From the NCBI GenBank assembly GCA_018136815.1, contig CM030941.1, forward strand, positions 1,859,582 to 1,923,581: 64,000 bases of DNA, given 5' to 3'. Made by a program: the position numbers and the translations under genes. Shown piece by piece: positions 10,106-22,138 of the stretch; within the stretch, counting starts at the first letter, position 1; the number at the start of each line of letters is the position of its first letter. This stretch comes from Isochrysis galbana (lineage: Eukaryota > Haptophyta > Isochrysidales > Isochrysidaceae). The notes below the pieces were generated by a model that saw only the letters and a program-made list of their open reading frames with translations, ran no database searches and was not told the DNA's origin.

Positions 10106-10836
10106 CTGCCTCTGCCTCTTCCTCCCGCGCGCGCGCGGCACAGTTGGGGTTGGGGTTGAAGGTGGACATGGTGGGGTGAGGAGAGGGGGAGAGAGGGGCT
10201 GCGGCGCTCGCGCGCTCGCGACTCGCGACTCGCTCGCGACACTCGCGACGCTCGTGAGAAGAGAGATACAGGGGGGGGGGGAGAAAGGAGAAAGGGGGCC
10301 CCCTCCTGTATCACTGTGTTTTGGACTGTGTTTGGCTGTGTTTCTACAAATGCAAAACACAGCCTGTGTTTACTGTGTTTGGAGACGCCCCCACTGTGTT
10401 TCCCAGCTAGGGCTGAGGGGCGGGGAAGAGAGCGGAACGCCAGACTTTACCAATGTCAAGATTTTTGGCAACGAGGGGTAGAGTAGCTCTACAGGCTTGG
10501 CCATGGGGAGAGCTAAGCATGTACTCCTATGGGAGGGGAAGATGAATTGGTTCAGTTGGTGGGAAGCCCAGAAATTTCAACCTAAGCTATCCTTGAGGCA
10601 CAAAGGCCAGAGTCCTACGAATGCATGGAAATCGTAGGACGCGGTCCTACAATGTAGGACGGAACCGGCTGACCGCGGGGGGGCCACTCTGCGAAGCGGG
10701 CCGCTCTGCGAAGCGCAAGCCTCTAGAGCTCTTGACTACTTTACTTCACAGAGGACGTATCTCTCATCATCAGCGGTTCTCGCCGCACCGTCGTCCGTCC
10801 ACCTCTCGGACTCTCTGCTAGGAGGAGTCATTCTTC
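10106..10836. other. non-coding spacer with hairpins and a TGTGTTT motif array
   Basis: Contains alternating GCGCTCGCGACTCGCGAC, a hairpin at about 10265-10312 (GATACAGG... pairing with ...CCTGTATC, with G and C runs in the stem), then six CTGTGTTT motifs at 10313-10405. A palindromic GTCCTAC/GTAGGAC group lies at 10612-10664; the same TGTAGGACGG opens the window at position 1. No gene recognised. Confidence 0.5.
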
Positions 10837-11528
10837 CGTGTCTCCCAAGACTCCCCCTCCCCCGCCCCCCCCCCACCCTCCCCTCCACCCCCTCCCCCCC
10901 CTCGCGGATCGCCTAGCAGCAGTACTACTACTACCTTCTCCTCGCCCCCCCCCAACCACACTACCCACCCCCTTCTCTTCAACTCCCCTTCCACCGCCAG
11001 GGCTGTCTCTCTCAATCTCTGTCTTTTCTCTCTCTACTCTCTCTCTGTTCTTCTCTCTTCTCTTTGCATCTCTCCGGTGCTCCCTCCCTCCCCTTTCCCT
11101 CTTTCTCCTCTCTCTCTACTCTGCCCTTTCCCTCCCTCTCTCTCTCTATCCTCCCCCCCTCGGGTCACACGCTCTCTCCTCCCTCTCGCTCCTCCCCCCC
11201 TCTTCTCTATTTTCTGATTTGTTCTCTCTTTTCTCTCGAGTCTCCATTGCCCCCTCTCGTCTCTTTCCTCTCTCTCTCTCGCAGCTCTCTCGGCCGGCCG
11301 CCCCCCCCACCCCTTTCCCTCCCCTTCTCTCTCGCTCTCCCCTACCTCTCTCCGCCGTCACTCCACGCTCCCTCGCACCTCAGCTACCTCCCACTCCAAC
11401 TCGCTTCCCCCTGGATCCCAGCTCCAGCCCTCCCCTTCCCCTTCCCCTTTCCCCCCTCCCTCCCGCCCCCCCCCTCTCTTTCTCACCGACGCTCGAGCTT
11501 CGATCCCCTGCCTTACCGACTAGTAGGA
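10837..11528 (+). promoter_or_regulatory. long pyrimidine-rich leader of the F-box/FIST gene
   Basis: Nearly pure C/T on plus for about 690 bp, directly upstream of the ATG at 11529. Similar C/T-rich leaders precede the NOT1 gene, so this looks like a promoter or 5'UTR style of this genome. Open frames within it are low-complexity Ser/Pro/Leu and are not called. Confidence 0.45.
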
Positions 11529-13751
11529 ATGGAGGAGCTAACCGAGTCGATGTCCCTGACGGATCTAGACCCAGAGCTTCTCCTCCAATGCCTCCTCCCC
11601 CTTTCCGCGCGAGCACGCACCGCCGCGTCCGCCTCATGCAAGCTCTTCTCTCTGCTGGTCGACGAGATCCATGCCGAGGCCGCCCACCTCATCACACTCA
11701 CCCACGAGCCAGGAGCAATGGGCCCGAGCCGTTCGCTTCTCGCCAGCGCACGCGCGATGGACTACCGTGTGCGTTTCCCCCCAAACGTGGGCATCCTGCT
11801 CAGCTCCAAGCCGATCCGCCTTTCGGTGCTCGAGGAGCTCGTGCACACACTGCCACCACAGCTTCACCTCATCGGCGCCAAGGTGGCCAACGTTTTCGTC
11901 AATCCTTCAGTGAGTCGTCTGCAGTGCCTTGCCGCGAGCTGCGCCGCTCCTCACGCCTAATCGCCCGAAATCGATCGCCGGTAGGTTCCAAATTGCGAAA
12001 GGGACGGCTCCAAGCCGGCACCCAAGGGCGCGCAGAACAATGACTTCGGCATCACACTTGGTGCCTTTCCGGAAGCAGAGGTGTCGTCCTTTGCGATCCA
12101 TGACCCTGGTCGTGCTAGTGAAACCTCACTTCGCCGAGCCTTCTTCGAGAAACGCCGCGTCGAGATGCTCGGAAAATCGTCGGAAGCTTCAGAAACGGCA
12201 TCCACAGCGCAGCTTGAGGAGCGATACGCACACCTACATGAGTTAGACCATCAGCTCAGTGCTGAGTGGGCAGCACTATCACGGGTCGAGAAGCTGGCTT
12301 ACGCTGAGTCCCGCCCCTGGGAGGACCAGCTTGCTGCTGCGGATGCCGCAACAGCCCCAGACGCGAAGGTGTTCATTGTCCTCAGCACCGCTCGCGGTAT
12401 GTTGGCATTGCCCTCCGCATGCTACCTCGACAGCATGGCCATGGACCCATTTGCTCATATGCTCCCTCCTGCTTACCAGGCGCGCACTTCCTGGACGCAT
12501 TCTTGCGCCGCCTTCAGTCAATGCATCCTGCTGCTGCCATTGTGGGCGGTATAGTCTCCTCAGGCGCCGGTTGCGTGCTCGCTTCGCGCCAGGTGGTGCG
12601 GCGCGTCGACTCTGGCGTTGCTTGCCTAGCATTTCGGGGCAATGTACCCCTAACTGCCCTCATCTGCCGCGAGGAAAAGTCCCACATGCAGGAAAAGCTC
12701 ACACAGGTACCCCCGTTATCCCCTCTTCCGACTCTTCTTGCTTGGCACCACAGTGGACGCCATCCTTCTTTCGTCCATCCCTTCGGCTTGGCTCATGTCC
12801 GTGCCCCTTTCCCGGCTCCCTCATTAGGTGAAGACGCATATGGAAGCAAGCGGTCAAGAACTCCTTGGCACTGCCATGTTTACCTGCACGGTGCGTGGGG
12901 CGCTTTCCCCAATGCCTGACGAGCACACTGTCTCTGAACTTCTAATCCTATGCGAACGACATACCGGTCATGCCTACCCCTCTCGATTGGGAGAAGAGCT
13001 AAACGAATCGATGGCAAAGAGAGACTCATCCGTGGCGATTCTTGTGCCCCCGTCTCCAATCGCCACCACATCAGGCGCGTGATGGTGCGGATGACCTGAA
13101 GTCCTTGCTATCGGTATTCGGAGGGCAGCCAGTTCTTGGCATGGCTGCAGGTGGTGAAATCGGGCCTCGCTACAAACGGGGTCGCCCCTCGGCTCAAACG
13201 GGGGACGTGGAGCTCCAAGGCTTCACGTGTGTGTGCGGGCTCTTTGTAGTCCCTCGGTGCGCGCCCAACAGCCGTCGTGTGGGTTCCAGGGAATGCTGTT
13301 ACGACCCTGCGGGTGACCTGGTCATCTCACCATGTGCTGGGACCCCGAACTTGGCCGGGCACATGTGCCCTTTCTCTTTCGCTTGGCGGCCGCCCTATTC
13401 ACTCCCAATGTTCTTCCCTCCACAATTGGCAGGCGGATGCAGCGCGCCTGTCAGCTCGCTTTCCGATCTGAAGACATCGAGACGGAATGGGCCACTCGCC
13501 GCAAGGTCAAGGCAGCTATATTGGCCGCCGCAAGGGATGCGGAGAGCCACGCCGCCAACGCGAAGGCATTCCGCCATGCGGGCTGTGCAGTAATGGACGG
13601 GGTCTCTTCGGCGTCCTCAGAAGCTCTTTCCGACAACGACGTCTCGGACGACGAGCTGGATGTGGACTGGGACTCTGAGATGAATGACGACGAGTACCAC
13701 GATTATGAAGATGAGCAGCCATTTGAAGATGAAGCCGAGGAGCTCGAGTAG
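11529..13751 (+). CDS. F-box/FIST domain protein, FBXO22-like, six exons
   Basis: Exons join in phase: 11529-11909, 11985-12396, 12480-12706, 12828-12890, 13075-13226 and 13433-13751. Donors are GTGAGT, GTATGT, GTACCC, GTGCGT and GTGTGT; all acceptors are AG. The N-terminus (LDPELLLQCLLPLSARAR...CKLF) resembles a divergent F-box. Exons 2-3 resemble a FIST-N region (VFIVLSTARGAHFLDAF, AAAIVGGIVSSG). Exons 4-5 resemble FIST-C (GTAMFTCT|ARDGADD, GQPVLGMAAGGEIGP). This order matches FBXO22, a substrate receptor of SCF ubiquitin ligases. The C-terminus is a long acidic tail (DNDVSDDELDVDWDSEMND) that I do not associate with the family. The last junction is the least certain. The ATG was chosen because it directly precedes the F-box-like region. 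Confidence 0.7.
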
Positions 13752-14800
<1,049 letters not shown>

Positions 14801-15194
14801 CAAGTTCAAAGTTACTCAGGCGCAGGCTTCCTGCTGTGGAGATGGACTGTTCCCAGGATCCGGGTAAGGCTCCTGAGACTCCATCCTTGGCAACCCACGC
14901 GTCCGTAGGCGGCCTATCAACTTGAGTAGCGGGTGAAGATACTTGGGAAGGCTTGGGCACGGGTGCAGTGGTGACGGGGTCCGCGCGCGGCGGCGAGGGC
15001 GAATTTTGCGGTGCAGAGTGCGGTGATGGGTCCATAGGAACAGATTGAATCAATCTCTAGTGGGTGATTTCTAGCGAGAGACCACACACAAGGCAGTAGG
15101 GGCTCAAGGGTACGAGGGGTCACGGTACGGCTTCGATCGCAGAGCGCTGCGACGGCTGCTGGGTGCGTACGAAGACACGCCACACCACTTTCTA

Positions 15195-15405
15195 ACATAA
15201 ACAAGACCGCGACGCGGTCAGGGACACAACGCTAGAGGAAGCACTCGAAGCACGGCCGTTGACGCAACGAGACAGCGCAGCCCTAGAGGGTCGCATAACG
15301 ATGGATGAGCTGACCCAAGCGACAAGCGATAGAGGAGATCGGAAACGGCAAAAGCGCGGGGCCGGACGCCCTGCCGGCCGAATTCTACAAAAGCTTCATG
15401 GAATT
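15195..15405 (+). pseudogene. LINE reverse transcriptase fragment, frameshifted
   Basis: Plus strand reads a linker (DTTLEEALEARPLTQRDSAA, then RITMDELTQA). After a frameshift near 15325 it gives AIEEIGNGKSAGPDALPAEF, the hallmark start of a LINE RT domain (GKSxGPDGLPxEFYK). It ends shortly after YKSFMELA. It overlaps no other call. The related minus-strand fragment at 52860-53472 ends just before this motif. Confidence 0.75.
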
Positions 15406-15904
15406 GGCACAAGATTCATCGGCGAATAGCGTCTCAACGCGAGCACAGCGGCGTGCACTTTACCTATAGCTTTTCGTAGCTTAGCCATGGAGTAGCTGGT
15501 AGACTTAAAAAGTCTAGAAGCTTACAGAGGTGTCAGACTTACAGATTACAGAGTCTAGACGCTGGAGGTTCTTGAGGGTGTACTTTAGCAAGCAAGATGC
15601 TCGCTACTTCCTTGGTCTTCATCGACACGTGCTTACTACTCCCTTGATCTCCATGCCTGGGTGATCCGTCCAGAGCTAGAGCATATTCATATTCCGAGTA
15701 GAAAGAAGCCTGTAGAAGCTACTTGGCCACGTGGATATAATGGTAGACCAACATTGAATGAAGTGTAGTGATTGATAGATGCGTGGAGCCGTCGTAGACG
15801 TAGAGATAGACATAAGAACGAAGATTGATGATTTACCATCGCGGTTGTAACGGTAGAGCGGAAAATAGCGAATTAGCCTGCAGAGGCTCGCGAATGCGAC
15901 ACCT
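15406..15904. other. non-coding spacer
   Basis: AT-richer than its surroundings with short AGTCTAGA-type repeats. It ends with GGCTCGCGAATGCGACAC (15884-15902), which matches the terminus of the Ty3/gypsy LTR and may be a remnant of it. Nothing else recognised. Confidence 0.35.
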
Positions 15905-16140
15905 GCCCCTTACGCTTGTTGTTGCGATTGTATCGCAACATGACAGACGCCGCCACTTGGTCAGCAAGGGAAGTGGCCCGAACAGAGGGGAACATGCAAG
16001 CAGCAAGCAAGCAAGGAAAACACACACTCACATGAAGCAGAATTGGGAGAAAGGCGCAAGGCAATCCTTACAGCAAGGGCCCACGTAGGGAACTTGGCGG
16101 TGTGATTTGATGCCCACCAGTCGCGCTGATGAGCGATTCG
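15905..16140 (-). pseudogene. hAT transposase C-terminal fragment, frameshifted
   Basis: Reads DWWASNHTAKFPTWALAVR, then LSPNSASCECVFSLL, then in another frame SLADQVAASVMLRYNRNNKR. This order is the hAT dimerisation domain (W, A-R, PNSA-CERVFS, ML-RYN). A homologous fragment is at 28953-29135. The frame change between VFSLL and LADQV and the C in place of R (SCECV for CERV) show decay. Confidence 0.75.
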
Positions 16141-16214
16141 AACGAGCTGCGCGAGGACAACAAGGGGGGGGGGTTCACTCACGCGCGCGCGCGCAAGGAG
16201 AAGGAGAGCGGCTG

Positions 16215-17110
16215 AGGCACGCTTTGGCTCACCTCCGGGCATGTTGTGCTTGTGCTGGTCGCTGCCGCGTTGGGCCCCAGTGTCCTCCAGTAAGGGGGAG
16301 GAGCGCGGGGTGGGGGGTGGGGGGGGGGGGGTTACACTCACCTCAGAAGAGCCTTCCCTCGCATACCCTTGACACAGGGCTTTGATGTGCTGTAGGTACA
16401 AAGGCGTTTCCGACTTATCCAACTCATCCCCGTTGTTCATTGCGCGTTGAAAGATCGTGCGGACCATCTTCTTCTTCAAACTCTTGAACCATGCCGCGGC
16501 CGGGGTGTTGGCGTTGAAATCGAGGGCCGTCAAGAAAGAAGTACTGCATCTCGCGGCCTCCCCTTTCGTCCTGAAACGATCCTCAACCAGCTTCAACAAG
16601 ATGCGCACATAGTTTGTTGCCGGAGCAAGCGAGAGGAATTGTCCGTCCGACCGCCCACCTTCAATCTTGTAGACGTTGGTGACAAAGTTAGCAAACTCTT
16701 CGTACAGCCTGGTGTTGTAGAGCATGGGCTCATCCAGGTTGGCGAGAATGTGCGCGGCGCCAACGCCAGCCGTTCCTCAGAGGGTAAGGACGGGCGGAAT
16801 CGCTCGTCGAAGATGCGCACCACGTTCTTCCGCTGTGTATCCCAAGAAGCAGACAAATTCTCCATGGTTCCAGCGCGGAAATTGAGCGCAAACTGATAGA
16901 GGATGGATGGGAGGGCGCATGAGCTCAGCAGTTTACGTTTGAAGACGGGCGAGGGCGAGGGCGAGGGAGCATTGTACGTCAGCACGTTGGTGGCAGTGCG
17001 CGCGTGTGCGCGCGTGCTGAGTGCATTGTGCATTACGGCTGCTCGTGCATGAGCTCCAGCATGGGGCGCCACGCCCGTACGCCCTCACTGAGGTGGCTGA
17101 AGGTGAAGGA
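16215..17110 (-). pseudogene. Crypton-like tyrosine-recombinase N-terminal region, partial
   Basis: Exons read minus. About 17040-17110 encodes FSHLSEGVRAWRPMLELM. 16790-16950 encodes VFKRKLLSSC and ENLSASWDTQRKNVVRIFDE. A frame change near 16770 leads to HILANLDEPMLYNTRLYEEF. 16342-16740 ends GYAREGSSE at a GTGAGT donor. A further exon around 16238-16290 gives DTGAQRGSDQHKHNMPGG. The YEEFANFV, LAPATNYV, WFKSLKKKMVRTIFQRAM and YLQHIKALCQGYA pattern resembles the SAM-like DNA-binding half of Crypton/DIRS recombinases. No catalytic R-H-R-Y half is present. Family assignment is inference from pattern only; it could be an unrelated algal family. Confidence 0.4.
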
Positions 17111-17815
17111 GTGGGTGCATGATCAGCAGCCAGTATGGAAGCACACCTGGCACTTGGTGGGGCGGCGACGGGTGGCGACAGGTGGCGACAGGTGGCGCGA
17201 CAGGTGGCGAGGAGCAGAGCCGGCGCTGATCTGCAAGGGAGCTTGCAAGGATCATCGTCATCGTTTTTCAAGTTAGAGAAAAGGCTGTTTTCGTGAAAGT
17301 GCAAGGGGGAAGATCTCAGGATTACGGTGGGCAGCCAATTCGGTTTTCTTTCTGGAATAAAGGGTTATTTAAACAAAAGAGTGAGAGAGTGGACCGAACG
17401 AATCAACGAACGGTTGGTGCAGATTCGATCATTTTATTCGGAAAAACACTGCGAGAACAAGAAAAGAAGAGGGTGGTTGCCGCAGTGCCGCAGTTGCCGC
17501 ATGTACGCCCCCCCGTTTCCCGGGTCCTCTCCGTGATGGAACTACACCCCCTCCCTCTTTCACCTCTCGGCCTCCTTCTTTTCTATGCACAGCCCCCCCC
17601 ACACCCCCCGCACTTGCGAAACGCCCCTCCCCCCGCCTCCCAATCCGCCGTCCTGTGTTTTGTTTTCGCCGGGTCCGGAGCGGGGGAGGGGGGCGGTCCG
17701 GAGTTCAGGACTTCTCCCCAAAAGAACTCAACTCAGACACTCTCCCTCTCTCCTCTCAGCTCTCCCGTGAGTGTCCGCCAGAGTCCGCGACTCGCCGCGG
17801 AACGGTCGCCTCGCG
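17111..17815 (+). promoter_or_regulatory. upstream region of the RNase H/exonuclease gene
   Basis: Contains a GGTGGCGACA triplication near 17170-17205, then CT-rich sequence up to the ATG at 17816. No TATA box stands out. No other gene seen. Confidence 0.35.
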
Positions 17816-20108
17816 ATGGCCGACGTCCACGTGGCGCCGCCCGCCCGTCTGGGTGGCTCGTGGGTGCCGTGGGCGGGCGCGCTGATCGAGCTAGCGCGCG
17901 AGCTCATGTTCGGTCAGTCCACGCTCCCTCGCTCGCGCCTCGTTGCCTCCTCGCGAGCGGTCGACCCCCTGCGGATCACTTCGCTTCGCAACAGCCGTGG
18001 AGGGACCGCCTTCATCGACGGTGCTGCACTCGCCGACGGGCGGTGCGGCATAGCGATCTACTACACGCCAGGCCATCCCCTCAATATACATGCTCATCTT
18101 CAACTGCCCGAGCACCTGAGCTCCGACTCGAACCTGGCCGAGCTCGCGGCGCTCGTACATTGCCTGATGCGCCATCCACGGGACGAACCGCTTATTGTCT
18201 TCTCCGACTCGGCACATGCGCTGAGGTGCACAGAAGTGATTGCCGCCCGAGACGCAGTCGAAGGCAACAGCAGACGCGCCGCCGCGTCACGCCGCAGGCG
18301 CGCAAACGGCGGTGCTACCACAGCCAGGGCGTTGGCAGACCCGACAAATGACCCTCGCTGGGGTGCGCTAGTACTGCTCATCCACTTGTTGCTGCGGCTA
18401 CGGCGAGGGAAGACGTCCATGTTCAAGGTACCGGCTCACAAGGGATGGAAATCAAATGAGGTTGCCGACGCCCTGGCACAGAAGGCCGCAGCCGATGGTA
18501 AGAATCCGATGCCGATTCCCGCTGCAGGCTCCTCCACAAGGTGTCTCGTGACAGGAATTCATTGGGTGCGTGTCATCTATTGGGCGATTCACTATCTATA
18601 CATGCACCAGACTCCTGGTGTCGTCAGGGCCACCGATTCTATGCATCAGCACGCCGACGGCGATCATGTGCGATGCGGGAGCGGACGGAGTTGCGCTGCG
18701 GGCTTCGCTCGTCGTCAAGCGGAGCGCCGCAATGGGCGCCAAGGGGTCGGTGGCAATGGAAGCAGAAGGCTCGGGCAGCGGTCGGAGCCTGTAGCTCTGC
18801 CTCCACCGCGTCCACGAGTGGCCGTGGGCATGGGAGCCGAACCAACGCAGGCTCTGGCGGTGGACTGTGAGATGGTGGGCGTTGGAGCAAGCGGTGAGTA
18901 GCACAACTTGTGCGCGGTGATGCACCCTTTGCGTCGCTTCAGCTAGTGCTCTGAATCTGCTGCCAGCACCCCTCCGCTTGGTACTTCAGGCCTTGAGTCC
19001 AAGTTGGCATCGGTGTGCGTCGTGAATCAGCGGCTAGAATGCGTATACTTTTCATATTGCGTGCCGCCGTGTAGCATCACCGATTACCGCTCGGCTTTCT
19101 CGGGGATCAACGCAGAGGCGCTCGTTGGCGCGCCACCATTTCAACAGGTCACACAGCACCATGGCGATCACTGCTTGCCTGCGTGAAGGCCTTGAAAGGG
19201 TAGCTTTCGCTTTCTCCTTGTTGGCATTCGTGCCGGCAGGCACGACATATTGAGACAGCAAGCAGGGATATTACACAGGTCGCGTCGATTCTTGCTTTCA
19301 TATCTCCCTTGCGCTACCTTTCCATTGTGCCACCACAGGTTTCCCGCGAAGTATTCGCACTTCTTCGTGGACGCATCGTTGTGGGACACGACCTGCAGCA
19401 CGACTTTTGTGCGCTTGGGTTCTCTCATCCGATGCGCCTGGTACGTGACACCGCGAGAGGGCTCCCTCGGGTCCTGGGGACTCAGTCAGGGAAGCCGCGT
19501 AAGCTTCGCCATCTCGCGGCTGAGATGCTAGGAATGGAGGTACGTCATTCAGGGCCATGTCCATCCATCCCTTCACGGGTTCATTCCGAACCGCAGATCA
19601 CGCTTGGGTTGGGACGGGGGACCTTCAAGAAAGACATGAGCGATCGCGACGTCCTTGTGGAGGATCCCTAATTGGCTTGCTTCCAAGGGGTGGTATGCTT
19701 TCCGTCCCTGGCTATCTACTGAATCACTTGCATCATACGATCCCACGCGTGCCCTCCTAGATTCAAACGGGTGCCCATTCACCAGAGGAAGACGCCCAGG
19801 CAGCGATGCGACTATATCAAAAGTTCCACCATCAATTCGAAGCAGCTGTGGCAGAGCGAGAAGAACGCCGCCGGAAATTCCGCGAAATGAGGGAGAAGAG
19901 AGGTCCGATATGCAACCGGGCCACCAATTCTATCAATGAGCCCAAGATGGTTCATGCAGAGCTCTTGGAAGGAGAGTGCGAGCAGGAAGACTCGGATTGG
20001 GGTGTGCTTGCCGATGCTGAGGTGTCGGACTGGTCCGACCGGGAAGATTGTTCGAAGACGGGAGGGCAAGACTCAAGTCAAGACCCGAAAGAAGAAAGAG
20101 ACCCATGA
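17816..20108 (+). CDS. RNase H-like domain fused to REXO4/ISG20-type 3'-5' exonuclease
   Basis: Exons: 17816-18497, 18555-18893, 18990-19147, 19339-19539 and 19761-20108, all in phase with GT-AG ends. The first intron (57 nt) is a multiple of three and open, so exons 1-2 form one continuous frame even if it is retained. The N-terminal part has RNase HI marks: FIDGAA (D), SNLAELAAL (E), VFSDSAHAL (D) and VPAHKGWKSNEVADALAQKA (H..N.xAD). Exon 2 ends with ALAVDCEMVG, the DEDDh motif I of REXO4. Exon 4 has VVGHDLQHDF (motif II) and LVRDTARGLP. The last exon has HSPEEDAQAAMRLY (motif III, H and D). The tail is basic then acidic. The protein should cleave RNA/DNA hybrids or structured RNA and trim 3' ends, probably in the nucleolus. 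The fusion is unusual (see findings). Confidence 0.78.
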
Positions 20109-20456
20109 TGCAACGCAACGAGTGATACTTATCCACGGGTCGTCAGTGAGATCGATTAGCATTGGCGAAAGGGGAAAGGACTGACCCAAGACTGTTGATT
20201 TGGATCGGTATGGAAACAACCCCTAACGTGGTGAGGGGGGGGTTTGGCTCTTGTGGTGCAGCGGACATCGCTCCACTCTCCATCTCTTCAGTTGTAGACA
20301 CAACCTTCTAATCAACCCCTCGCTGCGGGTGCGCACGCGCGTGCAAGAGAGCAGCAACGCACACTCGAGCACACCTACCAGTGTGTCAAGACAGCCCGCT
20401 AAATCGCACCATACTGCATTGCCATGGACATCAACATCGCAGCACACAACACAGCA
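20109..20456. other. spacer 3' of the exonuclease gene
   Basis: Nothing recognised apart from GC-rich and purine stretches. It was checked for a tRNA and none fits. Confidence 0.4.
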
Positions 20457-20467
20457 AGACCACCTAA

Positions 20468-20562
20468 AAAAAACTTTTAAAATTCTCGCCTCGCGCGTGG
20501 CCATGGGGTTAACTACTGTAGCCACGCCCATTTCCCTTCCTCTCCCTCACTTCCCGCCTTGC
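20468..20562 (-). mobile_element. 95-bp LINE 3' end with 11-bp target-site duplication
   Basis: AGACCACCTAA occurs at 20457-20467 and again at 20563-20573, bracketing a severely 5'-truncated copy. The interior matches the 3' end of the LINE at 21147-22138: sense GGGCGTGGCTAC, GGCGAGAATTTTAAAAG, then T-run. Sense is minus; the T-run abuts the duplication. Confidence 0.8.
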
Positions 20563-20573
20563 AGACCACCTAA

Positions 20574-21130
20574 GTGGCGCACTCAACATTAGCACGAGGT
20601 GGCGTTAACGGATAAAGGTAGCCAGCTTTCTATAATAATAAAACAACTGAGCGTTAGTACCACTACTCCCACTAGCCACTAGCCCTGTTGTTGCGGGTAA
20701 AGGAGGGGCCTTGTACACTTACCCGTCTCATATGCCCCCGCTTAGGTTTCCCCGCGCGACCCCCTTTGTCCGTCGCACCCCGATTACCTCCTACACACAC
20801 ACATCCAAAGAGAGGGTGACAGCACGCAAGGGACAAGCCCAACGACTCAACAAGCAGGACACTCTACAGGCCCAAGAGGGTGCAACTCGAGGTTCCCTTT
20901 TTTTGTCACGCCCCTCCCGGCTTTTTAGGTATATAATTTCTACTGACCCCTAACTTCGCCCATAACTCGGGGTTTGACCGCGGTATGCAAAGTAATTTTT
21001 TTTGAGATTGCGTCATTGACGGGGGCGCCCTCGCCTTCCTCCACGACCGTCCCGCCCTTGTTGAAGGATGCAACCATGCCCGCTGCCCGAGTTGAAGAAT
21101 GCAACCACGTGGGCGTCCGACTCCCTGCGT
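20574..21130. repeat. retroelement-end fragment and repeat-rich spacer
   Basis: About 20635-20690 (ATAATAAAACAACTGAGCGTTAGTACC-type) matches the sense 3' end of the 938-bp family. It is followed by TAGGTTTCCCCGCGCGACCCC (about 20743-20762), which recurs at 43284-43304. The remainder to 21130 is non-coding and is probably the target of the LINE insertion that follows. Confidence 0.5.
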
Positions 21131-21146
21131 TGCCTCTTGGCATGTA

Positions 21147-22138
21147 AAAAAAAAAAAACTTCTTAATATCCTCGCCGCGCGCGCGACTCTGCATCATAAC
21201 TATGCAGCCACGCCCGCTGCCTTCACTCCCCCTCCACCTGCCTTGCGGCTCGTCCCTCGTGCGCTACCTAGGGGCTGGGTGTGTGGGGTTTCCTGCAGCA
21301 GGCGGCGTGTTCCGGTCCCCGATAGGTTTTTCTCCACTTCCTCCTGTGCCATCGGGCTACCGGTTTGAGCGTTGTCCGTTTCGAGTTAAGGTGGCGAGTG
21401 GGTGTGTCTCATCGGGTCTGAGGGCTGGGGACGGGTAGGAGGGTGAGACGCGGAGGTGATTCACGTGCGATTAAGCGAGTCTTCTGGCCATATTGAGCGC
21501 TTGTGCTATCGCGGTCAGATTTGTGCCCATCACTAAGGTGTCTTTGTCGTTGATCGTAAAGACAGGGGCGCAAAGCTCGCGCGGGGACTTGAGCTTCGGC
21601 TTTCTCCCTTGGGAGGCTTTGCTGGTGCGTGCGGTCGAGGTCCTGTCCGGGGGTTCAAGGCCTCTGGCTAGGGTCGTGAATCTGGCAAGGGTCCTCTCAA
21701 TGACCGGCACGTGGTGGAAGGTGTAGTTGTCGAACTCTACTCTGTAGAAGTCGCTTATTATATATCGCCATGATATAAGGTAGAGGGCTTTGAGGCTGTC
21801 CGGCGTCGGTGTGCTGGGGTATGCGAATAGCCTATCTTTGATTTTCTGGGCCGTTGTCCTGTTTTTTTCCGGCGTGTACCCTGCCACAGCTTCTATGGCC
21901 TGGAATATTTGTTGCGTGGAGGGGCATCTGGCCAGGTGCGTCGAGTTCTCGCGGTGTTTCCCGCATAGTCTGCACCTCGTGGTAGGCGCCGCGGCGAACC
22001 GGTTGCGCGTGCCTAACCTTCTATGGGTGATATGTTTGAAGTGGGGGTGCTTGCTGTCCGTGTGTTTGAGAAGGGGGTGGGTGTAGAGTTTTGCCACGCT
22101 CGTCCACTCCCCTTGGGTCAGTTCGAGTTTCCGTGCCC
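21147..22138 (-). mobile_element. 5'-truncated LINE with 16-bp target-site duplication
   Basis: TGCCTCTTGGCATGTA is repeated exactly at 21131-21146 and 22139-22154. Between them, on minus, lies the C-terminal end of a LINE ORF2: GEWTSVAKLYTHPLLKH, a zinc-knuckle-like CRLCGKHRENSTHLARC, YLISWRYIISDFYRVEFDNY, ending INDKDTLVMGTNL...ARRLA and stop at 21471. A 324-bp 3'UTR follows and ends ATTAAGAAG plus 13 T in sense. The ATG at 22151 and the first residues MPRG come from the target duplication, so it is not a real start. The RT domain is missing. Confidence 0.88.

Noticed and set aside
10838-11528. N-terminal extension of the F-box gene through the C/T-rich leader
   Set aside because: Residues would be low-complexity Ser/Pro/Leu; the ATG at 11529 directly precedes the conserved domain.
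20230-20345. Possible tRNA after the exonuclease gene
   Set aside because: No T-loop GTTCRANYC consensus and no four-arm fold could be drawn.
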